Source of the DNA: JAGBWK01 sp964490275
GTDB taxonomy: Bacteria; Bacteroidota; Bacteroidia; Bacteroidales; Muribaculaceae
Direction: 5' to 3'
Assembly (NCBI GenBank): GCA_964490275.1
Contig: CAZBBL010000018.1
Coordinates: forward strand, 1 to 24,084
DNA: 24,084 bases
Shown here: positions 1 to 7,790 of the stretch, piece by piece
Layout of the letters: each line of letters starts with the position of its first letter
Numbering within the stretch: position 1 is the stretch's first letter
Position numbers and translations under genes: made by a program
Notes under the pieces: model-generated
What the model was told of the DNA's origin: nothing
Seen by the model: the letters and a program-made list of their open reading frames with translations, nothing else
Database searches by the model: none

Positions 1-521
1 AATTCCGGCCACTCAGTTGAATACACCTCTTGTCTGAAAGGGATATTGTTTTGACGAAAGATATTGGCAACAGTATTTTCCATTACGTGACCGCTTCTGT
101 TCTTACGCGCATTAGTATCAAGACCGGTCTCAATACCAAAGACATAATCAACAAGGTCATTAACCTTCTTATTTCTAAAAATCTCAGCAAGCCCGGTATT
201 ATCTATAAATTCCATAACTCCATCGACACTGTCAAAAAGTCGGTCAAGAACAATACACTTACCTTTAGAGTTGAGAATCTTCTTCTTGCCTTCACTCCTA
301 ACTGCAATGAGGATATCCATGACTTGAAACGCAGACTTATCTCTATTCCAAATCAATTCAACGCTTTTCCTAAGGTCTGTCGAACCAATCAGACTGTTAA
401 GCATACATAGACTTAACTTGATATCGTCAACATTAGTGGAGATCTTCTGAAAGTCACAAAAGAAATCCAATGTTTGATTTGTCTCGCTAAGTTGAGACAT
501 AAATACATCAAAGTTATTCAT
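1..521 (-). CDS. DpnII-family type II restriction endonuclease, 3' part cut off by window edge
   Basis: The minus strand from an ATG at 521 is open to the window edge for 173 codons, beginning MNNFDVFMSQLSET. Two stretches match the DpnII endonuclease family as I remember it: LNSLIGS near residues 42-48, and a block near residues 128-151 containing LVDYVFGIETGLDTN and then RKNRSG followed by MEN. DpnII-family enzymes cut unmethylated GATC. They are about 290 residues long, so roughly 115 C-terminal residues should lie beyond position 1. The gene starts 11 bases after the stop of the methylase at 533, with no promoter between them, so the two are almost certainly co-transcribed, methylase first. 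GC content is about 38-40%, clearly below the housekeeping genes further right. The family call is fairly sure; intactness and GATC specificity are inferred. Confidence 0.85.
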   Translation of the reverse strand, partial: MNNFDVFMSQLSETNQTLDFFCDFQKISTNVDDIKLSLCMLNSLIGSTDLRKSVELIWNRDKSAFQVMDILIAVRSEGKKKILNSKGKCIVLDRLFDSVDGVMEFIDNTGLAEIFRNKKVNDLVDYVFGIETGLDTNARKNRSGHVMENTVANIFRQNNIPFRQEVYSTEWPE

Positions 522-532
522 GGGTTACTTGG

Positions 533-1477
533 TTAGATGGCTTCAAATAGAACTCTTTGTTTAGGCTCCATTCGATTTGATTTTGTTTCTATATAGTTGT
601 GAACTAATATCTCGGTCAATTTTCCTCTCTTATCAGGGTTAGCGTTGATACATCTTGATGCCCATACCCTTTCGATTGGATATGACGCATAGAGCTTGTC
701 AAAGAAATTATCTTCCTCATTGGCACCCTTACAGTCTGAGTTACTGAGCATAAAATTAAAACCGGCATAATCAATCCTGTCACAATAGTTCTTTAACCTA
801 ATCTGAGCGTCATCATTGAAAGGCTCTTTAGAATAGTCATTGAAACTTGATGTATCATTTAATGGACGATATGGCGGGTCGAAATAGAATAATGTGCGCC
901 CATGAGCAAAGTCAAACGTATGTTCAAAGTCTCCATTTAATATTTCGACACGCTTTAACAGTTCACTATCTGCAAGTATCGTATCAGGATCACAAATTAA
1001 TGGATTAGCATACTTACCAAATGGGACATTGAATGCTCCCTTCTTATTTACTCGATACAACCCGTTGAAACAAGTTCTATTGAGAAAGAAAAACATCACT
1101 GTATTGTCAATATCGGAATGGCCTTTATGGTTATATATAGACCTTATATTCAAGAAGAACTCTTTTCGTTTGTCTTCGGTTTCTAATTTTCTATATTGAT
1201 TTTCAATCTCTCTAAGTGCTTCGATTAACTCTTTTGGCGTGTCTCGAACAGCCTTATAGCAAGTTGTCAAATCGGGATTTATGTCATTTATCACCGCCCG
1301 TTTGATATTAGGATGTTTCTGCAACATGTAAAAGAGCATGGCGCCGCCACCTACGAAAGGTTCAATGTAGGTGACGTTATTCCATAGATCAAAGTCGGCC
1401 GGAAGTTGACGTTCCAGTTGGTCGATGAGTTGACTTTTGCCGCCAACCCACTTGATGAAGGGTTTCGCTTTTGCCAT
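533..1477 (-). CDS. D12-class DNA adenine N6-methyltransferase (Dam/DpnM-like)
   Basis: This 314-residue protein should transfer a methyl group from S-adenosylmethionine to adenine, most likely in GATC, protecting host DNA from the neighbouring DpnII-family nuclease. The class-alpha motif order is visible: FIKWVGGK at residues 7-14 (motif X), EPFVGGGA at 39-46 (motif I, AdoMet binding) and the catalytic DPPY at 200-203 (motif IV). The NRTCFNGLYRVN block at 133-144 and the GAFNVPFGKY block at 147-156 are also typical of D12 methylases. Length is normal, so the enzyme looks intact. The ATG at 1477 is preceded by a Bacteroidetes -7 box. The DpnII system itself has two methylases; only one is visible here, and a second could lie beyond the window edge. 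The gene is AT-rich compared with the rest of the window, consistent with horizontal acquisition. Confidence 0.93.
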   Translation of the reverse strand: MAKAKPFIKWVGGKSQLIDQLERQLPADFDLWNNVTYIEPFVGGGAMLFYMLQKHPNIKRAVINDINPDLTTCYKAVRDTPKELIEALREIENQYRKLETEDKRKEFFLNIRSIYNHKGHSDIDNTVMFFFLNRTCFNGLYRVNKKGAFNVPFGKYANPLICDPDTILADSELLKRVEILNGDFEHTFDFAHGRTLFYFDPPYRPLNDTSSFNDYSKEPFNDDAQIRLKNYCDRIDYAGFNFMLSNSDCKGANEEDNFFDKLYASYPIERVWASRCINANPDKRGKLTEILVHNYIETKSNRMEPKQRVLFEAI

Positions 1478-1498
1478 ATTTTCAGTTCAGAGTAACGA

Positions 1499-1506
1499 CA
1501 AAGTTA
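1499..1506 (-). promoter_or_regulatory. -7 box of promoter for the restriction-modification pair
   Basis: The minus strand reads TAACTTTG, a perfect match to the Bacteroidetes -7 consensus TAnnTTTG, 21 bases before the methylase ATG at 1477. No good TTTG/TTG box is present 20 bases further upstream; that segment is simply AT-rich. It would drive both methylase and endonuclease. Confidence 0.5.
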
Positions 1507-1663
1507 ATAAATAATTCCCTACATTTCGTCTTATTCTCTGCAAATTATACAGCTCTTTCAGTTAAAATATCCCACAAGATTCCAAAATGGGACTAATTTA
1601 TAGACGATATACCACAAATATTTTTACGAAAGAGTTGGCAGCAAGTGATGTGAAGCAATGTTT

Positions 1664-2485
1664 TTAGTGGTGGGCGAGGGTGAAGATTTGGGTGAGTTTG
1701 GTTTGGTCTGTTTTTGGGAGGAATTTTTCGGTGGGTTGGAGGGTGGGGATGTCGTTTTTGCGGAGGAAGTCGAGCGCCCAGTTGGGCACGACGACGGGGC
1801 CGACGGAGTTGTGGAGTATGTAGGCGATGCAATCGTCGATGGCAAAGACGTCGTCTTGGTCGACGAAATAGAGTGAGTCGCCGTCGACTGCGCCGATGGT
1901 GGTGAGATAGAGCACGGTGTCGTTTTGACGCTTGTGTATGATGACGATTTTCTCGCCTTTTCGGGGTCGCACTAATGGGCGTTGGTCGCCAAATCGCCAA
2001 CGGCAGTGGATGAAGCCGTTGGTGAGCAGCGACTGTTGCATGGAGGCAAATTCGTTGTCTGACTCAATGGCTAAGGCGCGATAGCGAACCGATGGGCGGG
2101 GCTTGCGGTTGGCGCAAGTGATAGTGATGCCAAGGCGTTTGTTGTAGGGGGCGTTGCGGTTGAGTTCGGTGATGACGGCGCTGAGCTGATAGCCGTCGTC
2201 GATGATGGCGGCGAGTTGTTGGTTTTCGGAGCGGGGGATGTAGCCGATGATGAAGTCGAAGTTGAATTGTTCGGGCTCTTGAGGGTTGTAGTCGCCTTCG
2301 AAGGCGACGGCGATGGCGTTGTGGTCGTGTTTGTTGTCGGGCTGACGCACGAGTGCGAGTTTGGTGCCGATGCAGAGATGGTCCCATTGGTCGTCGATGT
2401 CGTGGTATGACAGGCCGGCGACGTAGCAGAAGCTAAGTTGCTCGCTGAGGTTGTCAATCGGTGGGTTGAGTCGTTGGGTTTTCAT
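1664..2485 (-). CDS. Stand-alone HIRAN-domain protein
   Basis: This is a 273-residue protein with an N-terminal HIRAN domain: AGLSYHD at 23-29, LVRQPDNKHDHNAIAV at 45-60 and IGYIPRSENQ at 80-89 are the characteristic blocks. HIRAN was defined in HLTF/Rad5 helicases, where it binds DNA ends. In bacteria it also occurs alone, with unclear function. The C-terminal half (about 145-273) is unrecognised. I chose the ATG at 2485 over an in-frame ATG at 2539. A complete promoter (2509-2540) lies between them, so the upstream ATG would fall before the transcription start. The gene sits between a permease and a restriction-modification pair, on the same strand. A 186-base gap and a separate -7 box before the methylase argue against one tight operon. 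A role in DNA-damage handling or defence is only inferred. Confidence 0.8.
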   Translation of the reverse strand: MKTQRLNPPIDNLSEQLSFCYVAGLSYHDIDDQWDHLCIGTKLALVRQPDNKHDHNAIAVAFEGDYNPQEPEQFNFDFIIGYIPRSENQQLAAIIDDGYQLSAVITELNRNAPYNKRLGITITCANRKPRPSVRYRALAIESDNEFASMQQSLLTNGFIHCRWRFGDQRPLVRPRKGEKIVIIHKRQNDTVLYLTTIGAVDGDSLYFVDQDDVFAIDDCIAYILHNSVGPVVVPNWALDFLRKNDIPTLQPTEKFLPKTDQTKLTQIFTLAHH

Positions 2486-2508
2486 GATATTGATTTTGTT
2501 TGTTATCG

Positions 2509-2540
2509 CAAAGATAACAGACTTGTCGCAAGGATGCAAC
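2509..2540 (-). promoter_or_regulatory. Promoter of the HIRAN gene (GTTG-N20-TATCTTTG)
   Basis: On the minus strand GTTG (2540-2537) is followed by exactly 20 bases and then TATCTTTG (2516-2509), a perfect -7 box. Transcription should begin near 2502, about 17 bases before the ATG at 2485. The -33 box reaches to within a few bases of the end of the permease gene. Confidence 0.6.
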
Positions 2541-2545
2541 GGAGA

Positions 2546-3793
2546 TTATTCAAATCTTACGGTGTCGGCGGGGTTCATGCGCGAAATGATGCGCGAGGGG
2601 ATAATCATCACGGCGGTGGCGACGATGATGGCTGTGGCGTTGAGCAATAAGATTTCGAGCAGGCCGATGTTGACAGGAACGTAGCTGATATAGTAGGCTT
2701 CGGGGTTGAGGGGTACGATATGGAATATTGCTTGGACTGCGATGAGCAGCAAGCCGATGATGTTGCCGAGGAGCAGTCCGCGCACGACGATGCGCGAGGC
2801 CAGGAGGATGAATGTGCGGCGGATGAGGGAGTTGTTGGCGCCCATGGTTTTGAGTATGCCAATCATTTTTACGCGCTCAAGGATGAGTATGAATAGCGAC
2901 GATATGAGGGTGAAAATCGATATGGCCGACATCAGGATGATGATTACCAATACGTTGGTGTCCAAGAGGCTGAGCCAGTTGAAATAGATGGCTCCGCTCT
3001 GGAGGATGGAGGTGGTCTGCATATAGCAGTTGGTGCGCTTGGTGTAGAAGGCGTTGCTCAGGGCTTCGTTGAGGAGCTGTTGGGAATAGTCGAGCGTGGC
3101 CATTTGCAGGCCGTTGAGTTCGATGCGTGTGCCTTGGTTGAGCTGCAGGTTGAGCAGTCGTTGCAGGGGTGCCATGGGGCAGAAGGCTACCACTTTGTCG
3201 TATTCGCCGAAGTTTGACTCGTAGATGCCGGCTATTTTGAAGCGTCTGACGCGGATGCGTTGGTCGATGATGAAGCAGGCGTCGATTTTGTTGCCGGGGG
3301 ATAGCCGTAGGGCTTTGGCGACGGTGCGCGAGATGACGATAGAGTCGGTGTTGGCGGGGTTGTCGAAGTTGGGCATGACGCCGTCGACGAGGTTGTCGGC
3401 GATGAAAGAGACGTCTTTGCCGGGGGCGTAGGCTCTGAAGATGGCGGCGTTGAAGTCGTCGGTGGTTTTGATGATGGCGGGTTGGACGATGGCGAGGTCG
3501 ACTTTGGCTTGAGGCAAGGCAGAGTCGATGAGTCGCTGCGTGGTGTCGCTGAGGGTGACGGCTTTTTCGGCTGTCAGAGAGCGGTTGAGGGCTGTGATAG
3601 TCAGTTGCGAGTCGAAGCCGATGATTTTGTCGGTGATTTGCTTTTTGAAGCCGTTGACGATGGCCAGAGTGAGCAACATTACGACAATCGACAGTGCCAC
3701 ACCGATGGTGGCCGTTTTCACCGACACCGATGAGCGGCGTGAGCCCGGGGCGATAAGCCTGAGGCGGCGAGCGATGAAAAGGTCGGTTCTCAT
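2546..3793 (-). CDS. FtsX-like ABC transporter permease (LolC/LolE type)
   Basis: The 415-residue protein has the MacB/LolC/FtsX permease layout. One transmembrane segment lies near residues 27-49, then a periplasmic domain of about 225 residues, then three hydrophobic segments near 279-305, 328-358 and 376-400. The stretch ERVKMIGILKTMGANNSLIRR just after the second segment is the usual FtsX-family coupling region. Homologues pair with an ATPase and move lipoproteins or other substrates from the inner membrane, or act by mechanotransmission. No ATPase of the LolD/MacB type is encoded nearby; the only ABC ATPase in the window is an ABC-F protein, which does not work with permeases. Its ATG abuts the stop codon of the aminotransferase with no gap, so translation is probably coupled. 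The substrate cannot be named. Confidence 0.85.
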   Translation of the reverse strand: MRTDLFIARRLRLIAPGSRRSSVSVKTATIGVALSIVVMLLTLAIVNGFKKQITDKIIGFDSQLTITALNRSLTAEKAVTLSDTTQRLIDSALPQAKVDLAIVQPAIIKTTDDFNAAIFRAYAPGKDVSFIADNLVDGVMPNFDNPANTDSIVISRTVAKALRLSPGNKIDACFIIDQRIRVRRFKIAGIYESNFGEYDKVVAFCPMAPLQRLLNLQLNQGTRIELNGLQMATLDYSQQLLNEALSNAFYTKRTNCYMQTTSILQSGAIYFNWLSLLDTNVLVIIILMSAISIFTLISSLFILILERVKMIGILKTMGANNSLIRRTFILLASRIVVRGLLLGNIIGLLLIAVQAIFHIVPLNPEAYYISYVPVNIGLLEILLLNATAIIVATAVMIIPSRIISRMNPADTVRFE

Positions 3794-4993
3794 TTAGATA
3801 GTCCTACCGGGGTAGGCGTTGAGGGCCTCGCGCAACACTACTAAGGCGTGGGCCAGGTCTTCTTTGTTGAGCACGTAGGCCATTCTGACCTCTTGGCGGC
3901 CATGGTTGGGCTGAGCGTAGAAGCCTGAAGCGGGTGCCATAAAGACGGTAGCGCCTTCGTATTGAAATTCTTCGAGACACCATTTGCAAAATTTTTCGGC
4001 GTCGTCGACCGGGAGGCTCACTACGGTATAGAATGCGCCCATGGGGATGGGGGAGTAGCAGCCGGGTATGCGATTGAGTCCGTCGATAAGGAATTTGCGG
4101 CGTTCGACATATTCGTTGTAGGTCATGAGCATGTACTCGCGCGATGCATCAATCGAGGCTTCGGCAACGATTTGGCCCAACAATGGGGGGCTGAGGCGAG
4201 CTTGGCAAAATTTCATGACGTTTTTCTTGAGCTCTTTGTGCTTGGTGATGATGGCTCCGATACGTATGCCACACTCGCTATATCGCTTTGATACGGAGTC
4301 GATAAGCACTACCTGCTCTTCGATGCCTTTGAGGTGGAATGCCGAGATATAGGGGGCGCCGGTGTAGCAAAATTCGCGATACACTTCGTCGGAGAAGAGG
4401 AATAAATCGTGTTTCTTCACCAGGTCGCGAATCTGGTTCATCTCTTTTTGGGTGTAGAGATAGCCGGTAGGGTTGTTTGGGTTGCAGATGAGGATGCCTT
4501 TGGTGCGAGGAGTGATGAGCGCTTCGAATTTGGCCACGGGAGGCAGCGCAAAGCCTTCTTCGATCGACGAGGGGATGGTGACGATTTTGGCGCCGGCCGA
4601 TATGGCGAAGGCCATATAGTTGGCGTAGGCGGGTTCGGGCACGATGATTTCGTCGCCGGGGTCGAGGCAAGCCATGAAGGCAAAGAGCACGGCTTCGGAG
4701 CCGCCGGTGGTGACGATGATGTCGTCGACGTCGACGTCGATTTTAAAGCTTGCGTAATATTCTTTGAGTTTTTTGCGCAGTGACAAGAGGCCTTCTGAGG
4801 GGCTGTATTCCAACGTTGTACGGTCGATATGTTTCAGCGCCTCGAGCCCTTCTAAGGGGGTAGGGAGGTCGGGCTGTCCGATATTGAGATGATACACCTT
4901 GGTGCCGCGAGCTTTAGCTGCATTTGCCAAGGGCACGAGTTTTCTAATAGGGGAGGCGGGCATCATCTGACCGCGCTGCGATATTTCAGGCAT
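3794..4993 (-). CDS. Class I/II PLP-dependent aminotransferase (AspC/AlaT-like)
   Basis: This is a 399-residue fold-type I aminotransferase. NPNNPTG at 171-177 binds the cofactor, SDEVYREF (201-208) holds the conserved Asp that contacts the PLP ring, and SVSKRYSECGIRIG holds the Schiff-base lysine K236 and the phosphate-binding Arg R244. The GRQEVRMAY block near the C terminus carries the arginine that normally grips the substrate carboxylate. Such enzymes interconvert amino acids and 2-oxo acids with glutamate as amino donor; aspartate or alanine is most likely, but specificity cannot be read off. The gene is first in a tight pair with the permease at 2546-3793, with stop and start codons adjacent. 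A -7 box lies at 5043-5050. It is complete, with no odd residues noticed. Confidence 0.9.
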   Translation of the reverse strand: MPEISQRGQMMPASPIRKLVPLANAAKARGTKVYHLNIGQPDLPTPLEGLEALKHIDRTTLEYSPSEGLLSLRKKLKEYYASFKIDVDVDDIIVTTGGSEAVLFAFMACLDPGDEIIVPEPAYANYMAFAISAGAKIVTIPSSIEEGFALPPVAKFEALITPRTKGILICNPNNPTGYLYTQKEMNQIRDLVKKHDLFLFSDEVYREFCYTGAPYISAFHLKGIEEQVVLIDSVSKRYSECGIRIGAIITKHKELKKNVMKFCQARLSPPLLGQIVAEASIDASREYMLMTYNEYVERRKFLIDGLNRIPGCYSPIPMGAFYTVVSLPVDDAEKFCKWCLEEFQYEGATVFMAPASGFYAQPNHGRQEVRMAYVLNKEDLAHALVVLREALNAYPGRTI

Positions 4994-5042
4994 CTAAATG
5001 GTAGATTATGTGAATGGTCGGTTTAAATACGTATTTGGAAGG

Positions 5043-5050
5043 CAAAGTTA
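5043..5050 (-). promoter_or_regulatory. -7 box for the aminotransferase/permease pair
   Basis: The minus strand reads TAACTTTG, a perfect TAnnTTTG match, directly preceded by a run of seven T and the bases AG. It lies 49 bases upstream of the ATG at 4993. No -33 TTTG stands at the 20-base position. Confidence 0.45.
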
Positions 5051-5211
5051 CTAAAAAAATCTGACAGGCACACCCTTTGACAATTAATTTGTGGTTTTCT
5101 TTTGCGGAATGATTTTGCAAGCGGGCCTCGGGAGAGGTTGGACCAAGCTCTAAATAGGACTTTGTTATTTAGAATGGTTATAAATAATTGGGTGAAAAGC
5201 TTTGATAGGAC

Positions 5212-5231
5212 GTTTTTTTTTCGGAAATTTG
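5212..5231 (+). promoter_or_regulatory. Possible feoAB promoter (poly-T then degenerate -7 box)
   Basis: A T-tract is followed by CG and GAAATTTG (5224-5231), one mismatch from TAnnTTTG, and then CC. The same layout (T-run, two or three bases, -7 box, C) stands before mutS2 and the ABC-F gene. It would give a leader of roughly 115 bases before the ATG at 5357. This is weak evidence. Confidence 0.25.
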
Positions 5232-5305
5232 CCGTCAATAAGAAAAATACATTTTCGAGCACGAAGATATGGGCGCCTGACGCCGCTATGACAGCTCGAA
5301 ACAAT

Positions 5306-5337
5306 GGCCGACAAGAGGATAAATTTCAGGGTCGGCC
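5306..5337 (+). repeat. 7-base inverted repeat just upstream of feoAB
   Basis: GGCCGAC at 5306-5312 and its exact reverse complement GTCGGCC at 5331-5337 flank an 18-base AT-leaning loop. The second arm ends 19 bases before the feoAB ATG. It could be an operator for a dimeric repressor or an RNA hairpin near the translation start. The spacing is longer than in a classic Fur box, so no regulator is named. Confidence 0.45.
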
Positions 5338-5356
5338 GTAAATACATAGGTATTGT

Positions 5357-7768
5357 ATGAGGTTATCAGATTTAGAAACCGGACAAAGTGGCGTCATTAT
5401 AAAGATTTTGGGCCACGGAGCCTTTCGCAAACGCGTCATCGAGATGGGTTTTGTGAAGGGACGCGAGATAAAGGCTGTCTTGAGCGCACCGTTGCGCGAC
5501 CCCGTGAAATATAGCTTGATGGACTATGAGGTGTCGCTGCGCCGCAGCGAGGCTCGCATGATTGAAGTGGTGCCCGTCGATGAATATCAACGTGAGGAAA
5601 CCGACAGCGAGTTGCGCTTGAGCGAGTCAGACGAGATTGTCACCAAAGGAGCTACCAGCAGCCACACCATCAATGTGGCGCTTATCGGCAACCCCAATTG
5701 CGGCAAGACGTCGCTGTTTAACATCGCTTCGGGCGCCTCGGAACACGTAGGCAACTATAGCGGCGTCACGGTCGACTGCAAGTATGGCAAATTTAAGCAC
5801 GGTGGATATCGGTTTAACCTCGTCGACCTGCCCGGCACTTATTCGCTGTCGGCCTATTCGCCCGAGGAACTCTATGTGCGTCGCTATCTCAAGGAGTATA
5901 ACCCCGATGTGATACTCAACGTGGTCGATGCTTCCAATCTCGAACGCAACCTTTATCTCACTACCGAACTAATCGACATGGATTGCTCGATGGTGATTGC
6001 GCTAAACCTCTATGATGAGCTGCGCAACTCGGGCAACACGTTCGACTATGAAACGCTTGGCGGCATGATTGGTGTGCCTATCGTGCCGACGGTTTCGCGC
6101 ACCGGTGAAGGCATTGATAGCCTCTTCGACACGATTATCGACGTTTACGAGGGCCGCAACTCTACCGTTCGCCACGTCCATGTCAACCTCGGCACGGATT
6201 TGGAGAAGGCTGTTACCGAACTGAAAAATTTGCTCAAGGCCGACCATTCTATCGGCCAGAATTTCTCGCCCCGATATTTGGCTATAAAATTGCTCGAACG
6301 CGATAGCGAAGCTGATGCTATCGTCGGAGAAACCGCGGGCAGCAAACAGATTTTCGCTGTGAGAGACAAACTCGTAGCTCGGCTCGACGGCATGGGACAA
6401 GAGGATGTGTCGACGCGTATAGCCAATGAGAAATATGGATTTATCTCGGGAGCTTTGGCCGAAACGCTGACCAAGGTCGACAAAGACAAGCTCTCGTCGA
6501 CTCATATCATCGACGCCTTCGTGACCAACCGCCTGTTTGGCTTCCCGATATTTATAGCCGTCATGCTCTTTATCTTTTGGGCTACATTCTATGTCGGACA
6601 GTATCCTCAAGATTGGATTTCAGACGGCTGCGATTGGCTCGGCAATTTTGTCAGAGGCGTGATGCCCGAAGGCCCGTTGCGCGACCTGATTGCCGATGGT
6701 ATTATCGGCGGCGTCGGCGGCGTCATCGTGTTCTTGCCCAATATCATGATACTCTATTTCTTCATATCGTTTATGGAAGATTCGGGCTATATGGCTCGAG
6801 CGGCGTTTATCATGGATAGGGTGATGCACAAGATAGGCCTTCACGGCAAATCGTTCATACCGTTGGTGATGGGCTTTGGATGCAGCGTGCCGGCCATCAT
6901 GTCGACTCGCTCGATTGAAAGCCGCAGCAGTCGACTGATAACGATAATGATTAATCCGTTTATCTCATGCTCGGCTCGTTTGCCAATCTACGTGTTGTTG
7001 ATTGGTACGTTCTTCAGCGCACACGCTGCGATTGTATTCCTGTTGATATATATGCTCGGCGTGCTTGTCGCGGTCGCTACGGCAAAGATGCTTCGCAAAT
7101 TTGTGTTCAAAACCGATGTCACTCCGTTTGTGATGGAACTGCCTCCTTACCGCATACCGACACTCAAATCGTCGTTGCGCCATATGTGGTGGAAAGGTCA
7201 GCAATATCTCAAAAAAATGGGTGGCGTAATCTTAATCGCCAGCATCGTCGTATGGGTGCTCAACTATTTCCCCATCCACGACGAGGTCGATTTGACAGCT
7301 TCTGCCGCGACCACTACCGATGTCGTCTCAGCCGACGATGATGCCACGATAGATTTTTCGAAAGACTCTTTCTTGCAGATGATGGGCAAGGCTATCAATC
7401 CGGTGTTTAAACCGCTTGGATTCTCTTGGCGTGCGTCGGTGGCTGTTGTTGCCGGTGTGCCCGCAAAAGAGATTGTAGTGTCGACACTCGGTGTGCTCTA
7501 CACGGGCGACGAAGAGGCCGGCGACAATGCTCTCGGAGCAAGGCTTTCGGCCCCGTCGCCGACGACCGGAGTGTCTGATTTCAATATGGCAAATGCATTG
7601 AGCTTTATGGTGTTTGTGCTGCTCTACTGCCCATGTATCGCGTCGATTGCAGCCATATCTCGCGAATCGGGTAGCTGGAAATATGGAGCCTTTGCAGTAG
7701 TCTACAACACGGTCATAGCTTGGTTGATATCGTTTGTAGTCTACCAAGCCGCACTACTATTTATTTAA
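5357..7768 (+). CDS. feoAB: Ferrous iron transporter, FeoA-FeoB fusion
   Basis: This 803-residue inner-membrane protein imports Fe(II). Residues 1-75 are a FeoA (SH3-like) domain with the KRVIEMGFVKG block. A linker of about 30 residues leads to the FeoB G domain: G1 GNPNCGKTS at 111-119, the switch threonine in GVTVD near 138, G3 DLPG at 157-160 and G4 NLYD at 217-220. From about residue 390 the membrane part shows the usual FeoB gate repeats, including the MGFGCSVPAIMSTRSIESR and LYCPCIASIAAISRESG blocks. The FeoA-FeoB fusion is common in Bacteroidales, and no feoC is needed or seen. It stands alone, divergent from the aminotransferase and convergent with mutS2. It is full length. Control by iron is expected from the family but not demonstrated by a recognisable site. 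Confidence 0.96.
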   Translation: MRLSDLETGQSGVIIKILGHGAFRKRVIEMGFVKGREIKAVLSAPLRDPVKYSLMDYEVSLRRSEARMIEVVPVDEYQREETDSELRLSESDEIVTKGATSSHTINVALIGNPNCGKTSLFNIASGASEHVGNYSGVTVDCKYGKFKHGGYRFNLVDLPGTYSLSAYSPEELYVRRYLKEYNPDVILNVVDASNLERNLYLTTELIDMDCSMVIALNLYDELRNSGNTFDYETLGGMIGVPIVPTVSRTGEGIDSLFDTIIDVYEGRNSTVRHVHVNLGTDLEKAVTELKNLLKADHSIGQNFSPRYLAIKLLERDSEADAIVGETAGSKQIFAVRDKLVARLDGMGQEDVSTRIANEKYGFISGALAETLTKVDKDKLSSTHIIDAFVTNRLFGFPIFIAVMLFIFWATFYVGQYPQDWISDGCDWLGNFVRGVMPEGPLRDLIADGIIGGVGGVIVFLPNIMILYFFISFMEDSGYMARAAFIMDRVMHKIGLHGKSFIPLVMGFGCSVPAIMSTRSIESRSSRLITIMINPFISCSARLPIYVLLIGTFFSAHAAIVFLLIYMLGVLVAVATAKMLRKFVFKTDVTPFVMELPPYRIPTLKSSLRHMWWKGQQYLKKMGGVILIASIVVWVLNYFPIHDEVDLTASAATTTDVVSADDDATIDFSKDSFLQMMGKAINPVFKPLGFSWRASVAVVAGVPAKEIVVSTLGVLYTGDEEAGDNALGARLSAPSPTTGVSDFNMANALSFMVFVLLYCPCIASIAAISRESGSWKYGAFAVVYNTVIAWLISFVVYQAALLFI

Positions 7769-7788
7769 TACGAGTTATTTAATACGAG
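7761..7788. repeat. Perfect 14-base tandem duplication at the feoAB/mutS2 junction
   Basis: TTATTTAATACGAG occurs at 7761-7774 and again, with no gap or mismatch, at 7775-7788. The first copy includes the feoAB stop codon (7766-7768); the second lies in the 22-base gap before the mutS2 stop at 7791. It looks like replication slippage or a local duplication. No terminator hairpin is visible between these convergent genes. Confidence 0.85.
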
Positions 7789-7790
7789 AT

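Larger units (their letters stand above)
4994..5356. other. Divergent regulatory region between the aminotransferase and feoAB (363 bases)
   Basis: No convincing gene lies here. Open frames on both strands cross the region but overlap each other and resemble nothing. The region is AT-rich and carries a clear -7 box for the leftward aminotransferase (5043-5050), a poly-T tract followed by a degenerate -7 box pointing at feoAB (5212-5231), and a 7-base inverted repeat just before the feoAB start (5306-5337). It probably contains the iron-responsive control of feoAB, but no Fur box is recognisable by eye. Confidence 0.5.

Noticed and set aside
30..410. A 126-codon plus-strand frame starting with TTG
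   Set aside because: It is antisense to the DpnII-family endonuclease, whose minus-strand frame has clear family similarity and runs unbroken through the same bases.
1593..2000. An Arg/His/Pro-rich minus-strand frame
   Set aside because: It overlaps the HIRAN gene in another frame and has the repetitive composition expected of an out-of-frame reading of GC-rich coding DNA.
5023..5341. Overlapping small frames on both strands in the feoAB upstream region
   Set aside because: They mutually overlap, lack recognisable features, and cover promoter elements; regulatory DNA explains the region better.
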